DNA of 64,000 bases from Alternaria dauci (GCF_042100115.1 NC_091272.1:3596001-3660000); one strand, 5' to 3'. Shown: positions 1 to 12,122, counted from the stretch's first letter. The notes: a model not told the origin generated them from the letters alone. Program-made: numbers and translations.

Positions 1-3000
1 GACCGGTTCTGTTGCTCTTCTTGTCGTCAATCTTGTCTTGCCATTTGAGTTTAGTTTCCATAATAGCTTGGATGGAGTTGATGATGAGGAAGGTCGTGGA
101 GCCAATGGCGCGGAAAAAGGCCAGGCCAGCGACAGCCCAGAGAATGAACGTCAGGTAGAAGTTGTTGGTCACTTTGCGATCTGAGTATGCTTCGCTGACA
201 GCCATGGCGAGGATAGCGTTCGAGATGAGCCAGATGACGACCATGTAGGTTCGGACGGCACGGTAGTAGTCTTCCTGTTGCTGCGATTCGGAAATCGGAG
301 ACTCAGGTACCTCGACACGATCACGGAGATTCCGCAGAGCTTCATCGTAACCACTGTCAATGTCCAGTTGCTCTGATGGCATTTCGAGTTCGACGACGTC
401 CTTGTTCTTTCCCTTGGCGTCTCCCAAATCCGTCTTCGCTACGTTGTCACCCTTTGTTCCCCAAGTGATGTCGTGTGTGTTGCAGAATGCGTACACTTGG
501 AGAGTGGCGATGTAGGATGGGAGAAGAGCAAAGTACTGCGCACTCGACGTGAACATATGCCACGGATCCAGGTACATAAAGGACATGAGGAAGTAGAGAC
601 CAATCGTTGTCGCAGTAGAGATGATAAGGTTGGTAAAGACATTGGCGCCTATTGTCTTTTCTGCTTTTGGATCCTTGAGTTGGACGACAACAATGTAGAT
701 GGAGGCGAAGGTAGTATATGCCATGATGATTCCGTACATAACCATGCTCCAGAAGAACATCTTTTTGGCTCCTTGGGGTCGGTTACCCATGGACAAGATG
801 AATTGCATGCAGATGAGCAAGGTGCATGTGTAACGCAGGATGTAGAAGATGTATTTTCCAACGTTGTGGCCGAAGGGATCGAGTTCCGGGTCTGACAGTG
901 AGCCAGCAACGAAGTAGAACGTCAGGTAGAAGTTGGCAAGCGAGAAGAACGTGAACAGAAGTTGCACGAACTGGTATACGAATTCGATGTGGAGGAGGAT
1001 CTTGCGCCCAATGGTATGGTCAGTCGCCCATACTTGCTTGAAGTGGAGCAACGAGTAAACGGCTGCGAAGAAAGCACCGTTCAGCCATCGTCGACGTTGG
1101 GAGATGAATTCGGGGACAGCATCTGCGACGTGTTAGCTTCGGTAATTGTCAGGTTTGGTGAATGTTCTTACCCGGCACATCAGTCTCACCAGTCGCCGCT
1201 TTGACGTATTTTAGAACCCACTGCTCGCTACGCTTCGCCACAAGCTCCCAACACAGGATACGATCTTCAGCCAGATACATATTGGCCGTGAAAACATCTG
1301 CGTCCTGGCCGTGTAGCGTCTCTCCCTTGAAGTACTGGCTCAGGGGACCGTGGCCTGTGTGGTCATTCTGCAACGCGTGATAACGGTATGCCGAAAGCGC
1401 ACCTGGCAAAACAGTAATATATCCGAAAACGGACTCCAGCGGCTTGTCGAGGATATTGGACATCTTGTATTCGAAGTTCTGTGACGCGACAAGAGGGTTC
1501 AGGAGACCAAGCCAGGCTTTGCCTTTGCCTGCCTTGATTTCTCCAGCAGCTCCAGCGACGGAAGAGTCAGTGTCGAATGCTTTCCACAGATGGTACAGGG
1601 CTTTAGGTCCAGGTTTGGTTCCCACGTCAAGTAGAATGCAGATGTTCGGGTTAAGCGCCCGTCCAAAAGCGTTGAAGAACCAACGATGCGAGTTCAGCTT
1701 CTTCGAGTTCTTCTCTTTCAGACAGAAGATCATTTGACATGGTACAATGCCCTTCTCTGCGCCCTTGAATTTGAGATCTGAATCCAGAGAGACTTGAGTA
1801 GTGTATTCGTAGACGTGAGCCGTGACCTCTTTCTGGTTCACGTGGTTCTTCGCGATACCTTCTTGGAAGCATCCCATCGCCGCAATGGCATCCAAAGTTC
1901 GGGGGTGGACCTTTCCACGACCATCCGCGATGATGCACACAACAATCTTCTGCCATCCGTCCTTTCCCCAAGTTCTTGACTTCATGCGCGAGCAGAAGTG
2001 GCTGATATTCTGCATGACGCCGTGCATCGTTCGGGTGAAGTCGATCTCGTTCTCGTTGTACATGGTGATAGCGATGAACAGCTCCGTCTCCCGCTGGTTG
2101 CCGATGTTTTGGCGTAATTTGTAGCCACGATCAATGTAATCATCTGGGTCGCATGTGACGGCCGTATATCGCATATGGGTGAACTCGATGTCATCTCGTC
2201 GGGGAAGGAAACTGTGGAGGATGGTCGGGATCTTGCACTCGAGAATGAGTTCACCATTGATCAAGCGGACCTCTTTCTTCGTCATTACTGCATCTCGCGC
2301 TCCACGTCGTTCCTGTGCGCCATCCGGAGCGGGCCCGTAGTGCTCCGCTTTTTCGTCTATTTCAGTGTATATGTCCGTGTATGTGTCGTCGCTCATATAC
2401 GAGTCGCGCGATCGCAGATCTGGTCTGTCATCGCCAATGTCGGTGAACGGATCGTCGTCGTCGTGCATGGGTATTGAATTCATATCGGTCATGTCCATTG
2501 TATTCTCAGATCCGCGAGAGCCCGGCCTGGCGCCATTGGTGAACAAGGGCGCTGGGGGTAGAGGTCGCTGAGGACTGCCTGGCCGTGGGCTTCCATGAAG
2601 GTCTAGTGGCTCGTATGAGTTCACTGAAGCTGGCGGCCGTGAGTAGTCGTCTGATGTGCGCGTGGGTGAATATGGTCGGTCGGGTGATAACGGCCGCCGG
2701 TAGGGAACGTAATCGTCATCTGGCGGCGGCATGTTCGGCGCAGTATCCATTACTGATGGCGTCCGTGATAGTCCGGATACTGATGACGATGCGGGGTGAT
2801 ATGTGCGCGATACTGGCGATGGAGGACTGCGGAGATCGAGTAATGGTAAGTCTGGGTCTTGTAATCGTACGGTTTTGGAGGGCGTCGAGTGATTTGCGAC
2901 CTCCGACTTGAGCAGCTTCCTTCGTGGCATCTGTGTAGGTACTGCCGCCATGCTCGGCGTGGAGTTCAGCGCATCGCCGGCCTCGCGCAGGAAGTCGTGA

Positions 3001-3334
3001 ATGCCCGCCTCAGCAGCCCTTTGCTTGCCCACCTCAGACATGGTCATGCGCTCGCCCAAGTCGGCGGTGGTGCTGTTGGCACTTGACATGTTGGAAGTGT
3101 CCTCGAATGAGGGTCTTCTGGTGGGGATGAGATTGGGTCCAGAATGCAGGACGCAAGTGGAAAAGAGACAACAAGGAAGACAAATACTCACGGCATATAG
3201 CTTTGGCTGTCATCCACGTTTGTCAACAAGCGCATTGTTGATCCTCGTTGTAGTTGCTGAGGGGAGCCGTCGTCATAGTCGTATGCAGGTGGCCGTCCAT
3301 AGTGTGAACCACCGTGTGGTGTGGACCCGTCCAT
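1..3334 (-). CDS. chitin synthase, probably class I (partial, C-terminus beyond window)
   Basis: Membrane GT2 enzyme polymerising GlcNAc from UDP-GlcNAc into cell-wall chitin. I place the start at 3334-3332; exons are 3334-3192, 3117-1172 and 1123-1 (introns 3118-3191 and 1124-1171), and the frames join without a break. The N-terminal ~300 residues are Pro/Ser-rich and acidic, as expected for a cytosolic leader. The catalytic part shows the chitin synthase signatures [16 protein letters not shown] and, just after the second intron, QRRRWLNG. Several hydrophobic membrane segments follow, and a soluble acidic loop lies before the last pair of membrane segments. The reading frame is still open at base 1, so only the last residues are missing. 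The wording around GETDVPDAVPEF fits class I better than class III, but class assignment is from memory of the family and is less certain than the enzyme call. Confidence 0.95.
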
Positions 3335-5122
3335 CGTATGTGTGTGCCCCGCGAAAACAGAAATGGGTATAAGAAAAGTGTCGTCGTTCTTCGTGAAACG
3401 TGGAGCGTGATTGAGATGGGCAGAAATGCGATATGGATGTGTTCAAAAAGGGTGGAATAGCAACTTTCCCAGCAGTGATGCGATGGCGGTGTATGCAACG
3501 CTGTTGTTGCTTCGGCCGTTGTTATGGTAACGCCGAACCCCTGTCCCCTGTCAGTCCAGGAACACACCCCGTGGCTTAGACCACGACATCTCAACCAGTT
3601 CCTGTACAATTCGTCCGTATTCGTGTGCGACCGTTTAGCCTGTCGTGTTCCATTGGTCCGGGATACGACCTGCGCTACTGGGGCTCGATCATCAGTTGTC
3701 GAGGCAAATGTCTGCTGGGTCTTGCCGTCTTCGCACTGGGCCTGGGGCATGCCAGAAGCACCCCACTACCGAACAGGGTGTTCGCAGCTTACCGCCAAAG
3801 CTACGACTTGTTTTTATGTTGAGCATATGCATTTGCTTCTGTCCACAACTCAAATATCCCCCTGAGATAGGTCTCGACCTTGAACCGTGCTGACGTCGGT
3901 TAGAATGGCTGCAGTTATCAATCTGCGATAGGGCGTCCGCTCGACCAAATGCTGAATGCTAGGCTGACCCTAAGTGTCGCGTGCATCTGCACTTGCAATC
4001 TCTTCCTCTCGGTGCTGTCTTCTTTGCTAAGACGTCATTCGAAACGCGCAGGTCGTCGCCCTGTATACCATGGTGCTGCGTGCACGTCGCATACTACTCT
4101 GATACCTACTTCCAAGCTTACAGGACTGAATCGCCCAACTGAAACTACGAGAAAATATCCCTTCAGACATTCTAACGACAACTCGTTCCGGGAAAATTGA
4201 TCGCAAGAGAATCTTTCTAGCAGATCTCTTCAACTGGTTCGCGTTCTGCGATCCGCCGAAAGTTGGCATCGACTAGCAACCTGTGCAACTACTGCAGGCG
4301 ATGGAACAACAACACTAGCGGAAATCTCCAGAGAAAATTCATGTTCAGTGAGTCCAATGGCCTGATCATCCAACGGCTGAATACTATTACAGTCACCAAG
4401 AAGACTTCACAATAGTAGTTCACCGCGATGGTGTATCTTGATGCTTTCAAGATGGATCTAGGATCCAAGATGTACAGCGCAAAGATGAGTTGAGGAGGTT
4501 GATATATGGGGTAAAGTCCAAGCTCGAAGCAGGCGAGGCTAGAAAAGACCAGAGAACGACAATCAGGATGCGCTCCATCGGACCCAATGCACGATCTGAT
4601 CACCCGGTGCTGATCCTTCTTGCGTCACGAGCCTTAATCCGACCAAGGTTTCCATTGTCTGACACCAGAAAGTGATCTAAGCGTCGGGAGCAGCTGGCTG
4701 AAGCTTCATGCATCACACGCCCTAACTCATCCCAGTTGGCAACTCCATTCGCATCGTTCAAAGACCAAACTAGGCGACTTTTTAGTGTTCACTACCAAAG
4801 AGCCATCTAAGCCTCAAGACAGACAGGTCGATAGTTCATGCATCACGCGCTTGAACTCTGTAACTCGTCCTAGCAGACGTCCAGGTTTGCATAATCGGTG
4901 CGTTTGTGCTCACCCGACAACTTGTAGGAAGCTGGTAGTAACGCAAGTTTTTTTAACATGAGAACATCTGGCACTAGCACATGCCCAGCATCGTGAGACC
5001 AACGTTTGTATTGCTTGTTTGTTGGAATGGTATAGGGAAGTACAACGATATCGAAATATTGAGATCAGGACGCGAACAAATATCTTCGCCTTCGCGTGCA
5101 GGACCGTACTTCAAAGAGATAC
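3335..5122. other. intergenic region upstream of chitin synthase
   Basis: About 1.8 kb with no supportable gene; the open frames are short and lack coding character. The part next to 3334 should hold the chitin synthase promoter and 5' leader. Two imperfect direct copies of roughly 55-60 bp lie near 4671-4730 and 4803-4862; both contain TTCATGCATCAC followed by (A)CGC. Confidence 0.5.
4671..4862. repeat. degenerate direct repeat pair
   Basis: Copies at about 4671-4730 and 4803-4862 share the order ATCTAAGC...TTCATGCATCAC...CGC...AACTC, with substitutions and small indels between the shared blocks. No terminal inverted repeats or coding remnant are visible. They could be a relic of a duplicated non-coding segment. 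Confidence 0.35.
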
Positions 5123-7408
5123 CTATGATACAAATATCCCTTTGAAATAAGTCTCAACGCCCTTGAGCCCTTCCGCATCGACCGTGTCAATGTACCCAAC
5201 GTATTGGTCCGGTCTCGTAACGACCACACATCCTGTCTCCCTATCGACACCGTACCCCTTGTATGCATCGCCAAAGCCCTCGAACGCATTGGCATCGTCT
5301 GCGTACACTGAATCGTAATCCCATCCAGTCTTTGAATCAAGAGGATGTAGGATATCTGGGAAGTCGCGCAAAAGCTCTACTTCCTTGCGCTTCGACGAGT
5401 GCAATGTAAGCACGTCCACGTCCTTGATGAGATGAGGAGCCAGTAATGATGACGATGACAGAGCTCCACAGAAGCCTTTCAAGCGAGCGCTCTGTTGTGC
5501 ATTTGCGACATTGCCGGCAAACACAATGATGCGGAATCGTCCATCGCTTCTCAGCTTCTGCTGGAACTCCCAGGCTCGACCGTCTGATTGGTTGATGACT
5601 TGGTAGCTTGGGAAACGCATGCCCAACTTTGTCTCCGAGGCGAGCTCTTGCTTGCCGACAATCTCAAACTTTGAAGACACGTCTGTCCCGTCGCCTTGGT
5701 CTGCCGCGTTGCCTGGTTTGCCGACTAGCATGCTCGTTCCGTAATCGACTGAGAGCCCAGTAGCGAACATTTGACCTTGGTGTTGTCAGCAAATGCGATT
5801 AGCCTAAGAACCTTTGTCCTTACCCTTCAGGAATGCTTGTTTGAACTCATCCATACTGACTCCTTCCTCATCCATGACGTCCTTGGCCGGTCGCCCTGAA
5901 AACAACCTCGAAAACTTATGATCAAATGCAATGAGATCCTGTGCGATACGCCTCCGCTCCGACTGGTACGTCTTCAAAATGGATGGATGAGCGATGCCTT
6001 TCGCCACCAAACCCAGCTTCCAGCCCAGGTTGTACCCATCCTGCATGGAGACATTCATTCCTTGGCCGGCCTTTGGTGAGTGCGTATGTACGGCATCGCC
6101 AGCCAGGAACACGCGGCTCTTGTGGTCGAAGTTTTTGCCAACTCTCTGACCAATCTGGTATGCCGTCCACCAGTCACAGTATTCGTATGTCAGCTTGTAC
6201 GGTGCGAGAATCTTCTGCGCAGCTTTGAGAATGGTTTCAGGTGTGATCTTCGACCTGTCCGCTCGGCCACTGGCGTCGGGCTTGATCTCCGTGAGCTGGA
6301 TATAGAGCCGGGCAATCTTGTTCTCACGTGGAATGATCATCATTGATCCTGAAGACTCGCTGTGTATGGCGGAACGTTTGCGAACATCCGGAAAGTCGGT
6401 AATAGGGATAATGTCCAGCACTCCCCAGATGTAATCTGTAGGCTCTCCTTCCAGCTCAAAGCCTAGTTGCTTCCGTGTCCAACTGTGAGCGCCGTCGCAG
6501 CCTACGACGTATTTCGCTCTCACAGTCTCCGTGCTACCCTGCTTTCTCTGGCTGTTCGCGATGAGTTCTTCAGTGTCATCGTCTGCCAGATTACTTCTAA
6601 AGAGACCGTCATTGATTGCAGAGCCCTTGCTTTGAGCTGGCTTGGCCTCATCCTCGGTAAGATATCGAAGCTGAACCGTCACGGGATAATTGTCTGGAGA
6701 ATGATCATCTACCCGATCTTCCGCAATATGAAGCGACTCGGGCAAGACCGCACGCTCGACCCGTAGCGTATCCTTGGAGTGTTTCTTGATGTGATCAAGG
6801 AAGAATCTTTCAATTCGTCCCTGGTGGAGTACGATCTCCTTGAATCGAGAGACGCCAGGTGGTGTATCGGGCACCCCGTCCGAACGGCGTATTACACCGT
6901 CTTCGCCTGGGTTCTACGAGTGTTAGGAAGACTGCAATGCTATTCGAATGTGGCAACATACCCACATGCAGAACTAGATACTAATCAGTCAAGTTCATTC
7001 AAATTGCACACGTTCAGAATCTTCATAGTCTAAACTTATTCCTGACAGGAAGTTGCATGCACATACCTCTATCAAGTGATTTGCTTCCTTCCAAGCTCTA
7101 TCGGCGAATCCAAAGCTGTCGAAAATCTCTAGGCTGCGGATCTGTAAGCCATCCGCTTGTCCTGAATAGATCTTTGTGCCACGTTTGTCGACGACGCGAG
7201 CGTCGATGCCACATCTTGCCATCCAAGCCGAAAGCATCAGTCTAGGATCTGGTCAGTGTTCCAAACATGTCGCTCTAGATATGTATAACTACCCTGCCGG
7301 CCCGGCACCAATGATGAGGCTTCAAACTTGTTAGTGGTACACTCTGGTAGATCGACATTGGCAGACTGACACATCGCACTTTGACTCCTTTGTCTCCGAG
7401 ACTGTCAT
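5123..7408 (-). CDS. FAD-dependent phenol 2-monooxygenase-like hydroxylase
   Basis: Flavoprotein aromatic hydroxylase of the phenol hydroxylase type (NADPH + O2, ring hydroxylation of a phenol); the true substrate is unknown. Six exons: 7408-7371, 7319-7293, 7241-7067, 6973-6962, 6913-5824, 5775-5123, giving 664 aa, close to the usual family length. Visible motifs: the FAD-binding LIIGAGPAG near the N-terminus (split over exons 1-3), YVVGCDGAHSWTR in the middle, and FLAGDAVHTHSPKAGQGMN for FAD ribityl binding; the last ~200 residues match the thioredoxin-like C-terminal domain of this family. Exon 4 is a 12-nt microexon; without it four residues (FCMW) at a conserved place are lost. The gene is divergent from the short-chain dehydrogenase at 8338 and may share its promoter region. 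Secretion or membrane signals are absent, so a cytosolic enzyme is likely. Confidence 0.9.
6962..6973 (-). other. 12-nt microexon of the phenol hydroxylase-like gene
   Basis: On the minus strand TTCTGCATGTGG is preceded by CTAG (intron 6974-7066, 93 nt, with a CTGAT branch-like site) and followed by GTATGT (intron 6914-6961, 48 nt, with CTAAC then TAG). It adds exactly four in-frame codons, Phe-Cys-Met-Trp, between ...NHLIE and NPGEDG. Confidence 0.75.
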
Positions 7409-8337
7409 CTTGAGATCTTTTCGCCGTTATCACAAAGGACTGATGGTTCGAGTGCAACTACCCCGCTTGGAGATTGCTTGCACAGAAGATTGGTGGTGGT
7501 ACACATCACCAAATGTGGCTTGCATCTAATATAAGCCCTTGCAACCGCTTCGTCCCGGGCATGCTAGTGATCCTTCAGTACGGCAGAGGAATTCGGCGCG
7601 TAAAGAGTGGACATGGCGTTGTTATCGACGCGACTGGTGCGTGGCTACCCCACATCACGCCAAGCCGGTTTTGGGTCGCATGACGCGTGGAGCAAAATCC
7701 AGACATCATGATTGGCATATCCGAGTGTGGGTCGTGACTTAGCGCAGGAACATTCTGGAGTTTGTCAGAGCTTTGTCAACGACAATAGAGATGTTGTCTT
7801 CATAGCTGTTGGGACCTGAGATTTGCAGGGCATCGGTCGTTGCTTTTGTCAGAGCTTTGTCAGGCGAGGAGGAGATGAGGATGTGGATGTTCCCGTCCCG
7901 GATGCAAGGCTGGTCCGCTATCCGCGATTGGTTCGGGCGAACTACGGATCCTTCCTTCTCTGTGCTTGCAGGACACGAGACTTTGACCGCGGCCACAACC
8001 TGCATGCCAATAATCTTTAGCTTCCTTGATTCAATTGCCGCAGTTGATTGTAGAAATTCATCGAGAGTTGGATTCAACGCAGAGACGTGTTAAATATGTG
8101 CATTGGTTGCCAGCCCTGGAGCGTTTCGCGCATCATTGCAGATTTCACTACTGACATAGGGTCATGACGTACCTCGGTACATACATCATCAGCGCCGCCG
8201 TCCAAAGTGCACGTCACCGGCATGAAGTCTTTGACTGGTCAACCCACAAATATCGCTATGGCATCTTAGATAGTTGCACCCATCTTCTGACATTCCCGAG
8301 GTCGTCTTTCGGAACACGGTAAAGTTTTACGCTCAGC
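7409..8337. promoter_or_regulatory. shared upstream region of two divergent oxidoreductase genes
   Basis: About 930 bp separate the starts of the flavin hydroxylase (-) and the dehydrogenase (+). No convincing gene lies here: the open frame on the minus strand at 7739-8077 has no early ATG. An 18-bp perfect direct repeat is present (separate entry). Joint control of both genes is an inference from the layout. Confidence 0.45.
7761..7862. repeat. 18-bp perfect direct repeat, two copies
   Basis: TTTGTCAGAGCTTTGTCA occurs at 7761-7778 and again at 7845-7862, 84 bp apart. Each copy itself contains TTTGTCA twice, so TTTGTCA is present four times. It may be a regulatory element between the divergent genes or a small duplication. 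Confidence 0.7.
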
Positions 8338-9175
8338 ATGTCCACGAACTACGACTTCAAGACCGCCCTGGTAACCGGTGGTGGCGGTGGTATCGGAAAG
8401 GCGCTTGCTCATCAATTGATCAAAGATGGAAAGAAAGTCATCATCGCTGGCCGCACAGAGTCGAAATTGCAGGAAGCCGCAAGAGAGATCGGAGCAGCTG
8501 CGTACTACGTCCTTGATACTGGAGACGTCAAATCCATCCCGGCTTTCATCAAGAGGCTGGTATCTGAGCATCCAGACCTCGATTGCCTTATCAACAATGC
8601 TGGTGTACAGCGGCCGCTCGACGTGAACGAAATGGATCCAGAGGAATTCGGCAGCAAGGCTGACCAGGAAGTCGATATCAATATCCGTGGACCCATGCAT
8701 CTTACAGTTCATCTGCTCTCCCATTTCAAAACCAAGCCAATGGCATTAGTTGTCAATATATCTTCCGTTCTTGGCTTCGTACCGTTCTCCCTCGTCAGTA
8801 AGTGTCTCTGTACGAGCCACATGTGAGAAACATACTGACTTCATTCACCCATCACCAGATCCTGTGTACTGCGGTACGAAAGCATGGTTACACTTCTGGT
8901 CGATGAACCTTCGAGCCCAGCTCAAGGATACCATGATCAAGGTTATCGAGATTGCGCCGCCCACTGTAGCGACGGACTTGCATCGCGAGAGAAAGGATCC
9001 AGACGATAACAAAAAGGAGAAAAACAAAGCTGCGTTGAGCGTAGAGGAATTCACCGAGGAAACGATAGGGAAATGGAAGAAAGGAGACGAGATGATCGCT
9101 GCTGGCCCCGCAAACAAGATTGTGGATACTTGGCAGGAGAACATGGGGCCTATTTTCCGCGACATGGCTAAGTAG
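8338..9175 (+). CDS. short-chain dehydrogenase/reductase (classical SDR, DltE-like)
   Basis: NAD(P)-dependent oxidoreductase of unknown substrate, 258 aa, probably cytosolic. Exons 8338-8797 and 8859-9175; the 61-nt intron starts GTAAGT and ends CACCAG. Seen in the protein: nucleotide-binding TGGGGGIG near residue 14, the NNAG stretch, the Ser of the NISSV region and the catalytic Y-x3-K as YCGTK directly after the intron. A substrate loop rich in Lys/Glu follows at ~200-225. It ends convergently, 106 bp from the CE1 esterase gene. The divergent flavin hydroxylase next door suggests, without proving, a role in the same pathway. Confidence 0.92.
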
Positions 9176-9281
9176 TCATTACCCACGACGGAATAACTAA
9201 TTCATGACTTTGTGTTTACTCCTCGAGCAGGTATCGAAAGTGACTGACACGAACTCATAGCCTGGTTCTTATAATTATACC

Positions 9282-10221
9282 TCAAAGTCCAAACCACTTC
9301 AGATCCTCCGCTTCGTGTACCGGCACAGTATGCCCTACATTCAGCGCGCTATACCCCACAAGCTTAGTCCCATCCCCATACACCATCTGCGTATATCCAC
9401 TCTGCGGCGTATTCGTCACATTCCTCGTAAACGACACACCCAACAGCCCACTCCACTCCTTGAGCTGCTCCCCCAAATTCGGAATCTTGACCAGAGTATC
9501 AGCAGTACCATGCCATGTCGCCATGCGAGGATATGCACCAGTATAGCCCGGGTACATGGCCTTGACCTGCGCCACCCATTCCGCTTGCGTCTTGATGACT
9601 TGGCCGTTTGCGCATCGTGGGTCTGCGGTGCTGGGGCTCGCGCCGGGACTACCTGCTACACAGCCCGCTGCGACACCAGAGTAACATGAGCCTGCGGCGA
9701 TGACGTCGGGGTAAGTCGCCATCATGACGTTGGTCATCATACATCCGGAGCTGCTTCCAGTGACGAAGACTCTGGCCGGGTCGGCGCCGTACTTCTTGAT
9801 GGTGTACTGGATCATGTTGTTGAGGCCTTGGTTGTCGCCGCCGGCGTCGCGAGAGAGGCCCTTGGCGGTATTGACTTCCCAGCAGTTGTTGTCTTTCTTG
9901 GTGGATGGGAAGATGTTGATGAATCCTTTTTGCTCAGCCAGGCTGTTGTATTTCGTGGACTGAGCGTAAGCTTCTCCAGTGCCGCCGCAGTAGTGTAGCT
10001 ATCCACAAGTTAGATAAGGGCTTCTTGCGGAAACTTTGTAAAGATAAATTAGCACGTACAGCCAGAATGATGGCAGGCTTGGTCGCAAGTTTGGCAGGAA
10101 CATATATGTTCATCTGGAGGTTGGAAGGATTGGCTCCAAAGTCATTGACACGAGTGAGAGCGGCATTGGCAGTTGCACAGATTGCAACAATGCTGCCGAG
10201 TACAGAGGTTGGGAAGTGCAT
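9282..10221 (-). CDS. secreted carbohydrate esterase family 1 (acetylxylan/feruloyl esterase type)
   Basis: Extracellular alpha/beta-hydrolase expected to release acetyl or feruloyl groups from plant xylan. Exons 10221-10060 and 9998-9282 (intron 9999-10059), 292 aa. The first ~20 residues (MHFPTSVLGSIVAICATANA) are a clear signal peptide. HYCGGTGEAY forms the oxyanion-hole region after the intron, GSSSGCMM contains the nucleophilic Ser, GTADTLV carries the likely acid Asp, and VGHTVP near the C-terminus the catalytic His. There is no carbohydrate-binding module. Sequence style is nearest to acetylxylan esterase of the PHB-depolymerase-like (LpqC) group; feruloyl esterase activity cannot be excluded. 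Confidence 0.9.
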
Positions 10222-10900
10222 CTTGATTGTTGTGCGAGTTCTTGCGAAAGGAGCCTTCTGTGAATCACTTCCCTCTTATAGACCTGCTATGCTCATAAAG
10301 AGATCGTCACTAGCGCGAAACATTGTGAGGTTATATCCCGTGGCCACTAGCCGTGCTTGAATGCTGGTAAAGTGTCCACTCACCAGGTTCCCGACTTGGA
10401 AGGCACTGCCATGCGCGATTCCATGCCCAAAAGCATTTGGTCGTTCCAAAGACTTTCTCGGTCCAACCATAACGAAGTGAAACGAATTAACTGCAGTTCT
10501 GGGCAAGCTTTGAGGCTTTCGTGCCTACTGAGGTTAGATGTCAGGGGGGTTCGTGTGGAGTTGCTGTAAGGGATCAGGGATCTCGGATGTTTACCACGGG
10601 TGAAGTCCCGCCAAATATATTAACCTACTACCGAGGCTCGCTCCGATGCTTTCTATACGCAGCAGCTGCTGCTCTGGCGTCCCACGTCCCTTGTTTTGTT
10701 TTATTGCGGAGTTGCCGTTCTTGTTTACCGCGCAACAACACTTGACTATTCCGGCATCGTGTCTCACATCAAAAACATACCAATCACTGACATGCAAGAA
10801 AACGCCCAGCAGTGCATATGTTGTTATGAAATACGTCTTGATATTCGTCTATCATGCTGCCATGGATGCAAATTCTATTGGGCATCGTTCAACATCGCCT
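10222..10900. other. intergenic region upstream of the CE1 esterase
   Basis: 680 bp between two minus-strand genes. It should contain the esterase promoter and the 3' end of the Old Yellow Enzyme transcript. I see no gene, repeat or RNA in it. Confidence 0.4.
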
Positions 10901-12052
10901 CTACAACTTTGACTGCGCCTCCTCAAACTCCTTGCTGTAAGGATAGTCAATGTACCCCTTCTCGCTCTTGGGGACATAGAAGGTGTTGCGGTCGTACGGG
11001 TTGAGCTCAATGCCCTTCTGTATCCGGTAAACAAGATCGGGGGTGCTAATAAAGTAGCGACCGAATACCGCTACAACGTCACGATCCTTGTGCTCCTCGA
11101 CCAACTTCTTTGCCTCCTCAGCATTGAGTCCACCAGCGATGAGCAGCTTGCCCGAGTAATGGGGCAGCAGGGGATCAAGAGAGTTGGCTCCCTCAACATC
11201 GGCGTTACCGGCCACGCGAGCCTCAACAAGGTGGAGGTAGGCCAGGTTGAAAGCATCCAATTTCTTCATGATGTCGGTGAACTGGGGAAGGGGATCCTTC
11301 ATCTTCATGCCCTGGAACTCCGAGAAAGGACTCAAACGGATACCGGTCTTGTCCGCGCCAACGGCTTCCGTAACGGCTTGAGTAACCTCGACGGCGAACC
11401 TGGAGCGGTTCTCAACAGAGCCACCGTAAGAGTCTGTGCGCTTGTTACAAGTATCCTGCAGGAACTGATCGATGAGGTAGCCGTTCGCCGCGTGGATCTC
11501 TACACCGTCGAATCCAGCTTCAATGGCGTTCTTGGCTGCTTGAGCATAGTCAGAGACAGTCTGCTTGATTTCTTCAACAGTCATCTCCTTGGGGGTGGCG
11601 TAGCCCTCGCCTAGGGATGTCGCACTGGAAGACTTGATGGTAATGTCGTTCGCTTGCGCAAAATCCTTGTTCGCCACGCGTCCGAGAGCCCAAAGCTGGA
11701 GGAAGATGTACGAGCCCTTGTCATGCACAGCCTTGGTGATCGGTTTCCATGCGTCGATCTGGGCTTGTGTGTAGATACCGGGTACGTTGGGGTATCCGCC
11801 GGATTGTTTCGAAACCAAGGTAGCTTCTGTGATGAGAAGAGTGCCTGGCACAACGGCACGCTGTCCGTAGTATTGTGCGGCCATGGGCAGGATTTCAAAG
11901 TTGTCGTTGACACGGAAACGCGTCAGAGGTGCCATTGCAATGCGCTGCTTGAGCTCCATGGAGCCCACCTTGAGTGGCTGGAAAAGGCGTTCTGCGGCCA
12001 TTTTGTTGTTGTGGGTGTTTGATTTGGGAAGATTTGAGAGTTCGTCGGACAT
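10901..12052 (-). CDS. Old Yellow Enzyme family NADH:flavin oxidoreductase
   Basis: FMN-dependent ene-reductase that reduces activated C=C bonds, e.g. of enones or oxylipins; cytosolic. A single uninterrupted exon of 383 aa. Family landmarks: the N-terminal RLFQPLKVGSMEL and MAPLTRFR, GFDGVEIHAANGYL with the catalytic His and Asn, FLQDTCNKRTDSYGGSVENR, and AVFGRYFISTPDL for the phosphate-binding end. An alternative start is the second Met (MAAERLF, 12001), which matches the usual family N-terminus better; the first 17 residues may be leader. A palindromic TATA-like GCCTATATAGGC lies ~70 bp upstream of the first ATG. The gene is co-directional with the flavin monooxygenase upstream of it. Confidence 0.93.
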   Translation of the reverse strand: MSDELSNLPKSNTHNNKMAAERLFQPLKVGSMELKQRIAMAPLTRFRVNDNFEILPMAAQYYGQRAVVPGTLLITEATLVSKQSGGYPNVPGIYTQAQIDAWKPITKAVHDKGSYIFLQLWALGRVANKDFAQANDITIKSSSATSLGEGYATPKEMTVEEIKQTVSDYAQAAKNAIEAGFDGVEIHAANGYLIDQFLQDTCNKRTDSYGGSVENRSRFAVEVTQAVTEAVGADKTGIRLSPFSEFQGMKMKDPLPQFTDIMKKLDAFNLAYLHLVEARVAGNADVEGANSLDPLLPHYSGKLLIAGGLNAEEAKKLVEEHKDRDVVAVFGRYFISTPDLVYRIQKGIELNPYDRNTFYVPKSEKGYIDYPYSKEFEEAQSKL

Positions 12053-12122
12053 ATGAGAAAATATGGGAGAAGAGAACAGCAGCTGGAATTGTTGAATGCT
12101 GAAGACCAGAAGACGTAAACAC

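Noticed and set aside
7739..8077. Minus-strand open frame of 112 codons between the flavin hydroxylase and SDR genes
   Set aside because: No ATG near its start, no family resemblance, overlaps the duplicated promoter element.
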